Assembly: GCA_032718475.1 (NCBI GenBank)
Contig: JAUCBJ010002746.1
Span: 1-52,091 of the forward strand
Reading direction: 5' to 3'
Origin: Nemertoderma westbladi
Lineage: Eukaryota; Xenacoelomorpha; Nemertodermatida; Nemertodermatidae
DNA: 52,091 bases
The translations under genes were made by a program, and so were the position numbers. Positions 32,071 to 43,437 of the stretch are shown here, piece by piece (position 1 is the first letter of the stretch; every line of letters starts with the position of its first letter). The notes under the pieces were generated by a model. It saw only the letters and a program-made list of their open reading frames with translations. It was not told the DNA's origin and searched no databases.

Positions 32071-35000
32071 ACAGTCGTTTAGTGGTCGCGGTAGTTTAGC
32101 AGTATGTTACGTAGTTTTAGTGCTGTAGTGATCCCTGTAGTTGAGTGCTGTAGTGGTCCTGGTAGTTTAGTGCTCTAGTGGTCCCGGTAGTTTAGTGCTA
32201 TAGTGGTCCCGGACCCCCTACAGTAGTTTAGTGCTGTAGTGGTCCCAGACCCCCTACAGTAGTTTAGTGCTATAGTGGTGCCGGACCCCAAAGTTTTAGT
32301 GCTATAGTGGTCCCAGTAGTTTAGTGCTATAGTGGTCCTGGTAGTTTAGTGCTGTAGTGGTCCCGGTAGTTTTAGTGCTGTAGTGGTCGCGGTAGTTTAG
32401 TGCTGTAGTGGTCCCGGACCCAGTAGTTTAGTGCTCTCGTGGTCCCAGTAGTTTAGTGCTATAGTGCTCCCTGTAGTTTAGTGCTGTAGTGGTCCTGGTA
32501 GTTTAGTGCTCTAGTGGTACCGGTAGTTTAGTGCTATAGTGGTCCCGGTAGTTTAGTGCTGTAGTGGTCCCGGTAGTTTTCGTACTGTAGTGGTCGCGGT
32601 AGTTTAGTGCTGTAGTGGTCCCGGACCCCATAGTTTAGTGCTGTAGTGGTCCCAGACCCCCTACAGTAGTTTAGTGCTATAGTGGTCCCGGTAGTTTAGT
32701 GCTATAGTGGTCCCGGACCCCATAGTTTTAGTGCTATAGTGGTCCCAGTAGTTTAGTGCTGTAGTGGTCCCGGTAGTTTTCGTACTGTAGTGGTCGCGGT
32801 AGTTTAGTGCTGTAGTGGTCCCGGACCCCATAGTTTAGTGCTGTAGTGGTCCCAGACCCCCTACAGTAGTTTAGTGCTATAGTGGTCCCGGTAGTTTAGT
32901 GCTATAGTGGTCCCGGACCCCATAGTTTTAGTGCTATAGTGGTCCCAGTAGTTTAGTGCTGTAGTGGTCCCGGTATTTATCGTACTGTAGTGGTCGCGGT
33001 AGTTTAGTGCTGTAGTGGTCCCAGACTGGTAGTTTAGTGTTATAGTGGACCCCGTAGTTTAGTGCTCTAGTGGTCCTGGTAGTTTAGTGCTATAGTGGTC
33101 CTGGTAGTTTAGTGCTGTAGTGATCCCGGTAGTTTTAGTGCTGATGTGGTCGCGGTAGTTTAGTGCTGTAGTGGTCCCGGACCCCATAGTTTAGTGCTCT
33201 AGTGGTTCCAGACCCCATAGTTTAGTGCTATATTAGTGGTCCTGGTAGTTTAGTGCTATAGTGGACCCCGTAGTTTAGTGCTCTAGTGGTCCTGGGTAGT
33301 TTAGTGCTGTAGTGGTCCCGGTAGTTTTAGTGCTGTAGTGGTCGTGGTAGTTTAGTGCTGTAGTGGTCCTTGTAGTTTAATGCTATAGTGGTCCCGGTAG
33401 TTTAGTGCTCTAGTGGTCTTGGCAGTTTAGTGCTATAGTGGTCCCGGTAGTTTAGTGCTATAGTGGTCCCGGTACTTTAGTGCTCTAGTGGTCCCGGTAG
33501 TTTAATGCAGTAGTGGTCCTGGTAGTTTAGTTCTCTAGTGGTCTTGGTAGTTTAGTGCTATAGTGGTCCCGGTAGTTTAGTGCTATAGTGGTCCCGGTAC
33601 TTTAGTGCTCTAGTGGTCCCGGTAGTTTAATGCAGTAGTGGTCCTGGTAGTTTAGTTCTCTAGTGGTCTTGGTAGTTTAGTGCTATAGTGGTCCCGGTAG
33701 TTTAGTGCTATAGTGGTCCCGGTACTTTAGTGCTCTAGTGGTCCCGGTAGTTTAATGCAGTAGTGGTCCTGGTAGTTTAGTTCTCTAGTGGTCTTGGTAG
33801 TTTAGTGCTGTAGTTGTCCCGGACCACGTAGTTTAGTGCTACAGTGGTCCCGGTAGTTTTAGTGCTATAGTGGTCCCGGTAGTTTAGTGCTATAGTGGTC
33901 CCGGTACTTTAGTGCTCTAGTGGTCCCGGTAGTTTAGTGCTGTAGTTGTCCCGGACCACGTAGTTTAGTGCTACAGTGGTCCCGGTAGTTTAGTGCTATA
34001 GTGGTCCCGGTACTTTAGCGCTCTAGTGGTCCCGGTAGTTTAGTGCTGTAGTTGTCCCGGTAGTTTAGTGCTCTAGTGGTCCCGGTAGTTTAGTGCTATA
34101 GTGGTCCTGGTAGTTTAGTTCTCTAGTGGTCTTGGTAGTTTAGTGCTATAGTGGTCCCGGTAGTTTAGTGCTATAGTGGTCCTGGTAGTTTAGTGCTATA
34201 GTGGTCCCGGTAGTTTAGTGCTACAGTGGTCCCGGTAGTTTAGTGCTATAGTGGTCCCGGTACTTTAGCGCTCTAGTGGTCCCGGTAGTTTAGTGCTGTA
34301 GTTGTCCCGGACCACGTAGTTTAGTGCTACAGTGGTCCCGGTAGTTTAGTGCTATAGTGGTCCCGGTACTTTAGCGCTCTAGTGGTCCCGGTAGTTTAGT
34401 GCTGTAGTTGTCCCGGACCACGTAGTTTAGTGCTATAGTGGTCCCAGTACTGTAGTTCAGTGCTATAGTGGTCCCGGTAGTTTAGTGCTATAGTGGACCC
34501 TGTAGTTTAGTGCTCTAGTGGTCCCGGTAGTTTTAGTGCTCTAGTGGTCCCGGTATTTTTTTGTGCTATAGTGGTCCTGGTAGTTTAGTGCTCTAGTGGT
34601 CTTGGTAGTTCAGTGCTATAGTGGTCCTGGTAGTTTAGTGCTATAGTGGTCCCGGTAGTTTAGTGCGTCTGTAGTGGTCCCGGTAGTTTAGTGCTATAGT
34701 GGTCCCGGTAGTTTAGTGCGTCTGTAGTGGTCCCGGTAGTTTAGTGCTATAGTGGTCCTGGTAGTTTAGTGCTATAGTGGTCCCGGTAGTTTAGTGCGTC
34801 TGTAGTGGTCCCGGTAGTTTTAGTGCTATAGTGGTCCTGGTAGTTTAGTGCTATAGTGGTCCTGGTAGTTTAGTGCTATAGTGGTCCCGGTAGTTTAGTG
34901 CGTCTGTAGTGGTCCCGGTAGTTTAGTGCTATAGTGGTCCCGGTAGTTTAGTGCGTCTGTAGTGGTCCCGGTAGTTTAGTGCTATAGTGGACCCCGTAGT

Positions 35001-38000
35001 TTAGTGCTACAGTGGTCCCGGTAGTTTAGTGCTATAGTGGTCCTGGTAGTTTAGTGCTATAGTGGTCCCGGTAGTTTAGTGCGTCTGTAGTGGTCCCGGT
35101 AGTTTTAGTGCTATAGTGGTCCTGGTAGTTTAGTGCTATAGTGGTCCTGGTAGTTTAGTGCTATAGTGGTCCCGGTAGTTTAGTGCGTCTGTAGTGGTCC
35201 CGGTAGTTTAGTGCTATAGTGGTCCCGGTAGTTTAGTGCGTCTGTAGTGGTCCCGGTAGTTTTAGTGCTATAGTGGTCCTGGTAGTTTAGTGCTATAGTG
35301 GTCCTGGTAGTTTAGTGCTATAGTGGTCCCGGTAGTTTAGTGCGTCTGTAGTGGTCCCGGTAGTTTAGTGCTATAGTGGACCCCGTAGTTTAGTGCTACA
35401 GTGGTCCCGGTAGTTTAGTGCTATAGTGGTCCTGGTAGTTTAGTGCTATAGTGGTCCCGGTAGTTTAGTGCGTCTGTAGTGGTCCCGGTAGTTTTAGTGC
35501 TATAGTGGTCCTGGTAGTTTAGTGCTATAGTGGTCCTGGTAGTTTAGTGCTATAGTGGTCCCGGTAGTTTAGTGCGTCTGTAGTGGTCCCGGTAGTTTAG
35601 TGCTATAGTGGTCCCGGTAGTTTAGTGCGTCTGTAGTGGTCCCGGTAGTTTTAGTGCTATAGTGGTCCTGGTAGTTTAGTGCTATAGTGGTCCTGGTAGT
35701 TTAGTGCTATAGTGGTCCCGGTAGTTTAGTGCGTCTGTAGTGGTCCCGGTAGTTTAGTGCTATAGTGGTCCCGGTAGTTTAGTGCGTCTGTAGTGGTCCC
35801 GGTAGTTTAGTGCTATAGTGGACCCCGTAGTTTAGTGCTACAGTGGTCCCGGTAGTTTAGTGCTATAGTGGTCCTGGTAGTTTAGTGCTATAGTGGTCCC
35901 GGTAGTTTAGTGCGTCTGTAGTGGTCCCGGTAGTTTTAGTGCTATAGTGGTCCTGGTAGTTTAGTGCTATAGTGGTCCCGGTAGTTTAGTGCGTCTGTAG
36001 TGGTCCCGGTTGTTTAGTGCTATAGTGGTCCCGGTAGTTTAGTGCGTCTGTAGTGGTCCCGGTAGTTTTAGTGCTATAGTGGTCCTGGTAGTTTAGTGCT
36101 ATAGTGGTCCTGGTAGTTTAGTGCTATAGTGGTCCCGGTAGTTTAGTGCGTCTGTAGTGGTCCCGGTAGTTTAGTGCTATAGTGGACCCCGTAGTTTAGT
36201 GCTACAGTGGTCCCGGTAGTTTAGTGCTATAGTGGTCCCGGTACTTTAGCGCTCTAGTGGTCCCGGTAGTTTAGTGCTGTAGTTGTCCCGGACCACGTAG
36301 TTTAGTGCTATAGTGGTCCCAGTACTGTAGTTTAGTGCTATAGTGGTCCCGGTAGTTTAGTGCTATAGTGGACCCTGTAGTTTAGTGCTCTAGTGGTCTT
36401 GGTAGTTCAGTGCTATGGTGGTCCCGGTAGTTTAGTGCTATAGTGGTCCCGGTAGTTTAGTGCGGCTGTAGTGGTCCCGGTAGTTCAGTGCTATAGTGGT
36501 CCTGGCAGTTTAGTGCTATAGTGGTCCCGTCCTGGACCCTGTAATTTAGTGATCTAGTGGTCCCGGTAGTTTAGTGCTCTAGTGGTCCTGGTAGTTTAGT
36601 GCTGTAGTGGTCCTGGTAGTTTAGTGCTCTAGTGGTCTTGGTAGTTCAGTGCTATGGTGGTCCCGGTAGTTTAGTGCTATAGTGGTCCCGGTAGTTTAGT
36701 GCGGCTGTAGTGGTCCCGGTAGTTCAGTGCTATAGTGGTCCCGTCCTGGACCCTGTAATTTAGTGATCTAGTGGTCCCGGTAGTTTAGTGCTCTAGTGGT
36801 CCTGGTAGTTTAGTGCTGTAGTGGTCCTGGTAGTTTAGTGCTCTAGTGGTCTTGGTAGTTCAGTGCTATGGTGGTCCCGGTAGTTTAGTGCTATAGTGGT
36901 CCCGGTAGTTTAGTGCGGCTGTAGTGGTCCCGGTAGTTCAGTGCTATAGTGGTCCTGGCAGTTTAGTGCTATAGTGGTCCCGTCCTGGACCCTGTAATTT
37001 AGTGATCTAGTGGTCCCGGTAGTTTAGTGCTCTAGTGGTCCTGGTAGTTTAGTGCTGTAGTGGTCCTGGTAGTTTAGTGCTCTAGTGGTCTTGGTAGTTC
37101 AGTGCTATGGTGGTCCCGGTAGTTTAGTGCTATAGTGGTCCCGGTAGTTTAGTGCGGCTGTAGTGGTCCCGGTAGTTCAGTGCTATAGTGGTCCTGGCAG
37201 TTTAGTGCTATAGTGGTCCCGTCCTGGACCCTGTAATTTAGTGATCTAGTGGTCCCGGTAGTTTAGTGCTCTAGTGGTCCTGGTAGTTTAGTGCTGTAGT
37301 GGTCGCGGTGGTTTTAATGCTGTAGTGGTCCCGGTAGTTTAGTGCTCTAGTGGTTCTGGACCCTGTAATTTAGTGATCTAGTGGTCCCGGTAGTTTAGTG
37401 CTCTAGTGGTCCTGGTAGTTTAGTGCTGTAGTGGTCCCGGTAGTTTAGTGCTCTAGTGGTCCTGGTAGTTTTAGTGCTCTAGTGGTCCCGGTAGTTTAGT
37501 GCTCTAGTGGTCTTGGTAGTTCAGTGCTATGGTGGTCCCGGTAGTTTAGTGCTATAGTGGTCCCGGTAGTTTAGTGCGGCTGTAGTGGTCCCGGTAGTTC
37601 AGTGCTATAGTGGTCCTGGCAGTTTAGTGCTATAGTGGTCCCGTCCTGGACCCTGTAATTTAGTGATCTAGTGGTCCCGGTAGTTTAGTGCTCTAGTGGT
37701 CCTGGTAGTTTAGTGCTGTAGTGGTCGCGGTAGTTTTAATGCTGTAGTGGTCCCGGTAGTTTAGTGCTCTAGTGGTTCTGGACCCCGTAGTTTAGTGCTA
37801 TATTAGTGGTCCTGGTAGTTTAGTGCTCTAGTGGACCCCGTAGTTTAGTGCTCTAGTGGTCCCGGTAGTTTATTGCTGTAGTGGTCCCGGACCCCGTAGT
37901 TTAGTGCTCTAGTGGTCCCGGTAGTTTATTGCTGTAGTGGTCCCGGACCCCGTAGTTTAGTGCTATAGTGGTCCCAGTAGTTTAGTGCTGTATTGGTCCC

Positions 38001-39640
38001 GGTAGTTTAGTACTATAGTGGTCCCAGTAGTTTTAATGCTGTAGTGGTCCCGGTAGTTTAGTGATGTAGTTGTCCCGGTAGTTTAGTGATGTAGTTGTCC
38101 CGGTAGTTTAGTGCTCTAGTGGTCCCGGTAGTTTAGTGCTGTAGTTGTCCCGGACCACGTAGTTTAGTGCTGTAGTTGTCCCGGTAGTTTAGTGCTCTAG
38201 TGGTCCCGGTAGTTTAGTGCTGTAGTTGTCCCGGACCCTGTAGTTTAGTGCTCTAGTGGTCCCGGTAGTTTAGTGCTGTAGTTGTCCCGGTAGTTTAGTG
38301 ATGTAGTTGTCCCGGTAGTTTAGTGCTCTAGTGGTCCCGGTAGTTTAGTGCTGTAGTTGTCCCGGACCACGTAGTTTAGTGCTGTAGTTGTCCCGGTAGT
38401 TTAGTGCTCTAGTGGTCCCGGTAGTTTAGTGCTGTAGTTGTCCCGGACCCTGTAGTTTAGTGCTCTAGTGGTCCCGGTAGTTTAGTGCTGTAGTTGTCCC
38501 GGACCACGTAGTTTAGTGCTGTAGTTGTCCCGGTAGTTTAGTGCTCTAGTGGTCCCGGTAGTTTAGTGCTGTAGTTGTCCCGGACCCTGTAGTTTAGTGC
38601 TCTAGTGGTCCCGGTAGTTTTAATGCTGTAGTGGTCCCGGTAGTTTAGTGATGTAGTTGTCCCGGTAGTTTAGTGCTCTAGTGGTCCCGGTAGTTTAGTG
38701 CTGTAGTTGTCCCGGACCACGTAGTTTAGTGCTGTAGTTGTCCCGGTAGTTTAGTGCTCTAGTGGTCCCGGTAGTTTAGTGCTGTAGTTGTCCCGGACCC
38801 TGTAGTTTAGTGCTCTAGTGGTCCCGGTAGTTTAGTGCTGTAGTTGTCCCGGTAGTTTAGTGCTCTAGTGATCCTGGTAGTTTAGTGCTCTAGTGGTCCC
38901 GGTAGTTTTAATGCTGTAGTGGTCCCGGTAGTTTGGTGCTCTAGTGGTTCTGGACCCCGTAGTTTAGCGCTATAGTGGTCCCGGTAGTTTAGTGCTCTAG
39001 TGATCCTGGTAGTTTAGTGCTGTAGTGGTCGCGGTAGTTTAGTACTATAGTGGTCCCGGTAGTTTTAATGCTGTAGTGGTCCCGGTAGTTTGGTGCTCTA
39101 GTGGTTCTGGACCCCGTAGTTTAGCGCTATAGTGGTCCCGGTAGTTTAGTGCTATAGTGGACCCCGTAGTTTAGTGCTCTAGTGGTCCAGTTAGTTTAGT
39201 GCTATAGTGGTCCTGGTAGTTTAGTTCTATAATGGTCGCGGTAGTTTAGTACTATAGTGGTCCCGGTAGTTTTAATGCTGTAGTGGTCCCGGTAGTTTAG
39301 TGATGTAGTTGTCCCGGTAGTTTAGTGCTCTAGTGGTCCCGGTAGTTTAGTGCTGTAGTTGTCCCGGACCACGTAGTTTAGTGCTCTAGTGGTCCCGGTA
39401 GTTTTAGTGCTCTAGTGGTCCCGGTAGTTTAGTGCTCTAGTGGTCTTGGTAGTTTAGTGCTGTAGTTGTCCCTGTAGTTGAGTGCTGTAGTGGTCCCGGT
39501 AGTTTAGTGCTCTAGTGGTCCCGGTAGTTTAGTGCTCTACAGTAGTGGTCAAGGTAGTTTAGTGCTATAGTGGTCCCGGACACTGTAGTTTAGTGCTATA
39601 GTGGTCCCTGTAGTTTAGTGCTGTAGTGCTATAGTGCTAA
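32071..39640. repeat. 7.6-kb satellite of about 25-bp units with higher-order repeats
   Basis: The core monomer is GTAGTTTAGTGCTATAGTGG followed by TCCCG (25 bp). Variants carry GTCCCGGACC-type extensions (about 31 bp) or TGCGTCTGTAG (28 bp). Higher-order units are visible: a 125-bp block at 33501, 33626 and 33751; a 239-bp block whose mark GGTAGTTCAGTGCTATGGTG recurs at 36401, 36640, 36854, 37093 and 37515; and a mixed block with the TGCGTCTG variant at 34660-36180. Each monomer contains several TAG triplets on the plus strand and TAG/TAA on the minus strand, and the length is not divisible by three, so all frames are closed. There are roughly 290-300 monomers. Confidence 0.97.
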
Positions 39641-39818
39641 TGTCGCGTTACGGCAAATTTTTTGAAAGATTAGCCGTAACGCGGTACGGCTACTCTAAAA
39701 GTCGCGTTACGGCTAATCTATTGTTTTGGTTTTACATAGGGAATCATTATCAATATTATTCTATGGTGTTTACGTACAGATGAGGTCCGAAAAATGTAAT
39801 GTAATAATGTTTTACAGC
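39640..39818 (+). repeat. Left inverted arm of the element
   Basis: This contains multiple copies of the 12-13 bp word GCCGTAACGCG(A/G) in both orientations, then the segment shared with the right arm (GGAATCATTATCAATATTAT). Confidence 0.78.
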
Positions 39819-40189
39819 ATGGGAGTATCCGGGAGGGGGGGGGGGGGGGGGATTTTACCATCTTTCATACTGTATGTTCTTCGACAACCTCAAATTCAAT
39901 ATTTTAATATAATATTGTATTCTATGGTATTCTTAGTCACAGCCTCAAGCACAGATACCGATTACAGTAAATAATAGCAGCCAAAGAAGCAATGAATGGT
40001 TTTGTGGAACATAGTCCACTACTTCATATCGATGTTGTTCCAACGCCTGGCTCGCTACCGAGACCATATTGCATTCTGTTTGGGGACTGACAAGCAGGCA
40101 ATGGCCGTCCTTCCAACCGCCGATCACCCAGTTGAAAGTCCAGCTGCATTGGGAGGGGGGTGGTGATCCATACTGGCCTGTTGGTGTAT

Positions 40190-40495
40190 TGAACCACCCC
40201 TTCGCGGCCGAACCATTTCTTAAACCAAACCCACCCCCAAACCACCCCTTCGCGGCCGAACCCTTTCTTCCCAACCCACCCCCGAACCACCCCTTTGCGG
40301 CCGAACCATTCCAACCCAACCCACCCCCAACAACCCCTTCGCGGCCGAACCATTTCTTCCCAACCCACCCCTCGAACCACCCCTCCGCGGCCGAACCATT
40401 GCTTCCCAACCCACCCCCGAACCATTCCAAACCACCCCACCACCGAACCACCCCTTTGCGGCTGAACCATTCCAAACCGCCCCACCACCGAACCA
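40190..40495 (+). repeat. 45-bp repeat inside the inverted-repeat element
   Basis: About seven imperfect copies, each starting AACCACCCCTTCGCGGCCGA and ending in CCCAACCCACCCC, follow one another. Because 45 is divisible by three the plus strand reads NHPFAAEPFLPNPPP repeats in a 151-codon frame (40069-40524), and the minus strand reads Gly/Trp-rich repeats. Low complexity and open antisense frames argue against a real protein. Confidence 0.85.
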
Positions 40496-40644
40496 AATGC
40501 CATACGCGGGGCATGGCTGGCTAATTCAAAAGCTTTTGTTTTAGATATTTTTGATTTGATTAATATAATGAAAAATTCAAAGCGCAATATTTCGGCAATA
40601 TACTTATTTTTTCTTTCGACCAATATACCTATGGTACTGTGTAC

Positions 40645-40865
40645 TGCTGTAAAACATTACTACATTAAATTTTTCGAACCTTTCTCATCTGTACGTAAAC
40701 GTAAACACCATAGAATAATATTGATAATGATTCCCTATGTAGAACCAAGACAATAGATTAGCCGTAACGCGACTTTTTGAGTAGCCGTACCGCGCGCGAC
40801 TTTCAAAGTCGCTTTACGGCTACTCTGAAAATTAGCCGTAACGCGACTTTCCGTAACGCGACATT
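40645..40865 (-). repeat. Right inverted arm of the element
   Basis: This is the reverse complement of 39640-39818 with extra internal duplication of the TAGCCGTAACGCGAC words (40758-40865). Confidence 0.78.
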
Positions 40866-40884
40866 AGCCGTACCGCCACTGCGC

Positions 40885-40975
40885 GTAAAATAAATTAATT
40901 TTTGGTCGACCATAAATTATTTTTTGGTCGACCATAAATTAATTTTTGGTCGACCATAAATTAATTTTTGGTAAT
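40885..40975. repeat. Short tandem repeat of about 22-23 bp
   Basis: Units of ATTAATTTTTGGTCGACCAT plus AA recur about four times. Each contains TTGGTCGACCA, a near-perfect palindrome around the SalI-type word GTCGAC. The array ends in poly-A-rich sequence. Confidence 0.85.
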
Positions 40976-41215
40976 TAAAAAAAATTAAAAAAAATGTTTA
41001 GGGTTCGAAATGCACTAACATAAATAATTACCACACAATACCATAAATATGAAAAATTTACGACGCCAGAAATTTGTGTGAGGAGTGCATTAACTATGAA
41101 GAGATATTCCCCGATAAACTGACAGAATACAGTACATTAATTATGAACAACACCGATAGATCTTTCAGACAGTGTACTTCAAAATGATATACCACCATGT
41201 TCAGTAGATCTGTAT

Positions 41216-41883
41216 AGGTTTAGTGGGATGAACATATCTTCAGATGACATTTATTCACTTTCAAAAGACAAGTGGTTAACAGACAACATTATTGAAGCCA
41301 AAACCTATGTACCAAATTTAGTGGCTCGGCCAAGGTCTTTAAATCCAATTTCTTGTCGATTTTCAAGCATAAAGGACTCCGAGGTGTGAAACGATCAAAC
41401 ACGTCTGACCTTTTGGACTTTGATTTTTTGTTTTTCCCTTTCAACACTAGTAACTGCCATTGGGTTATGCCTGTTTACTCTCCAAAGACCAGTCAGCTAT
41501 GGTACTTTGACTCGCTTGCCTGGAGGACTCAGGAATCACTGGAACTATTACAGAGATGGATAGCTGAAATACATCTCGACTTCGACATCACTCAGCCGCA
41601 TCTTAGCATTGTCATGCGGCTACCAAAGATCCAGCAAAATGGCCACAACTGTGGAGCTTTTGTTTGTTACTTTGCCTCGATTCTTTTAAATGGACGATCT
41701 TTTAGCAATCTCGACGACTCAATAGTTACACGTTATCGTGAAAGTGTTTGCAATGAAATGAAAAACAAAACGAAAATGACAACAATATCAGGGATGGTGT
41801 GGCGCCATTTATCAGTAACTCCACTCCAATTAGTGGCGACCAACAAAAATGTACTTCTGACCAGCCTAATACATCCACAATAG
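41216..41883 (+). pseudogene. Ulp1-like (C48) cysteine protease domain, frameshifted
   Basis: The N-terminal part is in one frame (41216-about 41375): SGMNISSDDIYSLSKDKWLT, the W-L-x-D type box of Ulp1 proteases. The catalytic part is in another frame (41353-41883). Its residue numbering from 41353: H36 in SNCHWVMPV, D53 in LWYFDSL, Q94/Q95 and C100 in QQNGHNCGAFVCYF. These match the His-Asp-Gln-Cys set of SUMO-type proteases. In retroelements the role is unproven; polyprotein or host-protein cleavage are both possible. The frame then shifts again near 41800 into the linker and RT frame. Confidence 0.8.
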
Positions 41884-43157
41884 TTTATAGCCAAGGCTCC
41901 CACAGCCACTCAGCATGTGATGTTTGTTCGAAAAGAGTAGCATTTAACAGCAATGGGACTCAGAGGAAACATAAAGCGAACAACACAGGGATGACCTGCA
42001 CGGGCTCTGGCACTAAAGTTGTTAAGCAACTGGTTCACTCCAACCCGGACTGTGAAACAACCAAACATCCATGTACTGATCCAAATATCTCAAGCCAAGG
42101 GGACATACAAATATCACTGGATCCAAAAACACCAATTTTTGCTTCCAAAAATACCCCGACCACTTCTGGTTGCTCCGCTCTTTCAGTTAACACCGAACAG
42201 TCAGAAAAGGAGTACACAAGGGCAAATATGGACCTACCTGGTTTTACACCTTGCAACCATGGGTTTTCTTGGAATGGAGTGCCAGGGGATTTATTCCTCA
42301 CCCAGTTAAATGATGCCTACAACGAAATTGTTCATTGGTCCCCTGACCTTTTTGAAGTGCCAAGATCTAAAGCTGGGTATCGTTTTGTCACACTGATGTC
42401 AGGATTGCTAAAGGCTTTCACTGAAAAATCCAACATGGAAAGTATCTCGTTGCTGGCAGTGATGGTTGCACTGGCTTTGCTGCTTCGCTCGGCAGCAAAA
42501 AATGCAAGTTCATCCACCCTTAGTGAAACCATAAACAGACGTATTGATCTGTGGGAAGCTGGGGATCTTGAAGAACTGCTTATAGAGGGTCGCATACTGC
42601 AATCTCAGAGACATAAGATCAAAAAGGCAAAAAACATCAATGAAGGACACCGACGCGCTTTCATTAAAAAGATGTCCCATAGTCAAGTCTCTGCTGCTGT
42701 AAATCTACTTGGAAATAAAAGCAGGGGTGGTATACTTAATCTGAAAGACAGGGTGAAAAATAAAAGTGTAAAAGAAATCCTACTAGAAAAGCACCCCATG
42801 CCTGGTCCTTTGGATCATACTCTTATCAAAGACAATTGGAATAGAGAAATTGATTTTCATCGTATAATTTTCGAAAAAATTGATGGGGACATGATTCTGT
42901 CTGCAGCACTATGCCCAAAAGGCTCTGCTGGCCCCTCAGGCATGGATGCAGATGCCTGGCGGCGGATACTGATGGCCTTTGGCCGATCTTCAGGTGATCT
43001 GCGGAAGGCCGTTGCAGGTCTAGCTAGAAGATTTGCCACTGAATATGTTGATCCACAAACCTTAGTAGCTTTCAATGCCGACCGCCTAATAGCACTGGAC
43101 AAAAGTCCTGGGGTGAGACCAATTGGGATAGGAGAAGTGCTGAGAAGAATAGTAGGC
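41799..43157 (+). pseudogene. LINE polyprotein, linker and N-terminal RT part
   Basis: A Ser/Thr/Pro-rich linker contains a C-x2-C (SACDVCSKRV) and C/H residues (SGCSALS, TPCNHGFSW). It passes into a conserved block (RRAFIKKMSHSQVSAAVNLL, RGGILNLKDRVKNKSVKEIL) and the RT start (GSAGPSGMDADAWRRILMAF, DRLIALDKSPGVRPIGIGEV). The frame is open up to 43157, where a 13-bp target duplication and an RTE fragment intervene. It continues in phase after the second copy of the duplication at 43450. Confidence 0.8.
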
Positions 43158-43437
43158 TACTACTACTACTAGGATCGGCATGCTGCATTGTAGCTGCATT
43201 TTTAGAAATGCTGTACTGGCTTGTCAACAAAATTGCACCGCCACAACTCCCTATCACCCATGACATTTCCGAGATCATCCGCATCTTTAAGGCACGTGTC
43301 CTTTAAGATGCGTCTCAAGAAAGTCATGGGCTGTCCACCATGCTTATTCACTCCATGAGGCTGCCAAAGTACAAGATTATGCACTGGCTGGTCCTCACGG
43401 CGAAAGCAATGTCCTGCAAAGCAGAGGCGATTTTGTT
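43158..43437 (-). mobile_element. 280-bp RTE-like 3' fragment with 13-bp target duplication
   Basis: AAGAATAGTAGGC is present at 43145-43157 and at 43438-43450. Between them lies, on the minus strand, the last about 250 bp of the RTE-like coding region and its tail, with TAGTAGTAGTAG at the left edge. This is a typical strongly 5'-truncated LINE insertion. Removing it and one duplication restores the host element's frame exactly. Confidence 0.93.

Larger units (their letters stand above)
39640..40868. mobile_element. DNA element with long terminal inverted repeats
   Basis: The left arm (39640-39818) and right arm (40645-40865) are inverted copies. They share TGTCGCGTTACGG, AGATTAGCCGTAACGCG and GGTACGGCTACTC. 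Further in, both share CATAGGGAATCATTATCAAT, TATTCTATGGTGTTTACGTA and TAATGTTTTACAGCA. The interior holds a G-run at 39834-39850, a GC-richer section and a 45-bp repeat. No transposase is present, so it is non-autonomous. The left edge fuses directly into the satellite, so the outer limit is uncertain. Confidence 0.75.

Noticed and set aside
32071-39640. CRISPR-like or telomeric array
   Set aside because: Units are contiguous without unique spacers, are about 25 bp and variable, and do not match a known telomere repeat.
40069-40524. Proline-rich plus-strand frame and Gly/Trp-rich antisense frames
   Set aside because: Produced by a 45-bp repeat open on both strands inside a non-autonomous element.
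41799-41883. Overlap of the protease frame and the linker frame as a programmed frameshift
   Set aside because: No recognisable slippery site near 41790-41800, and the element has other indels, so simple decay is the better explanation.
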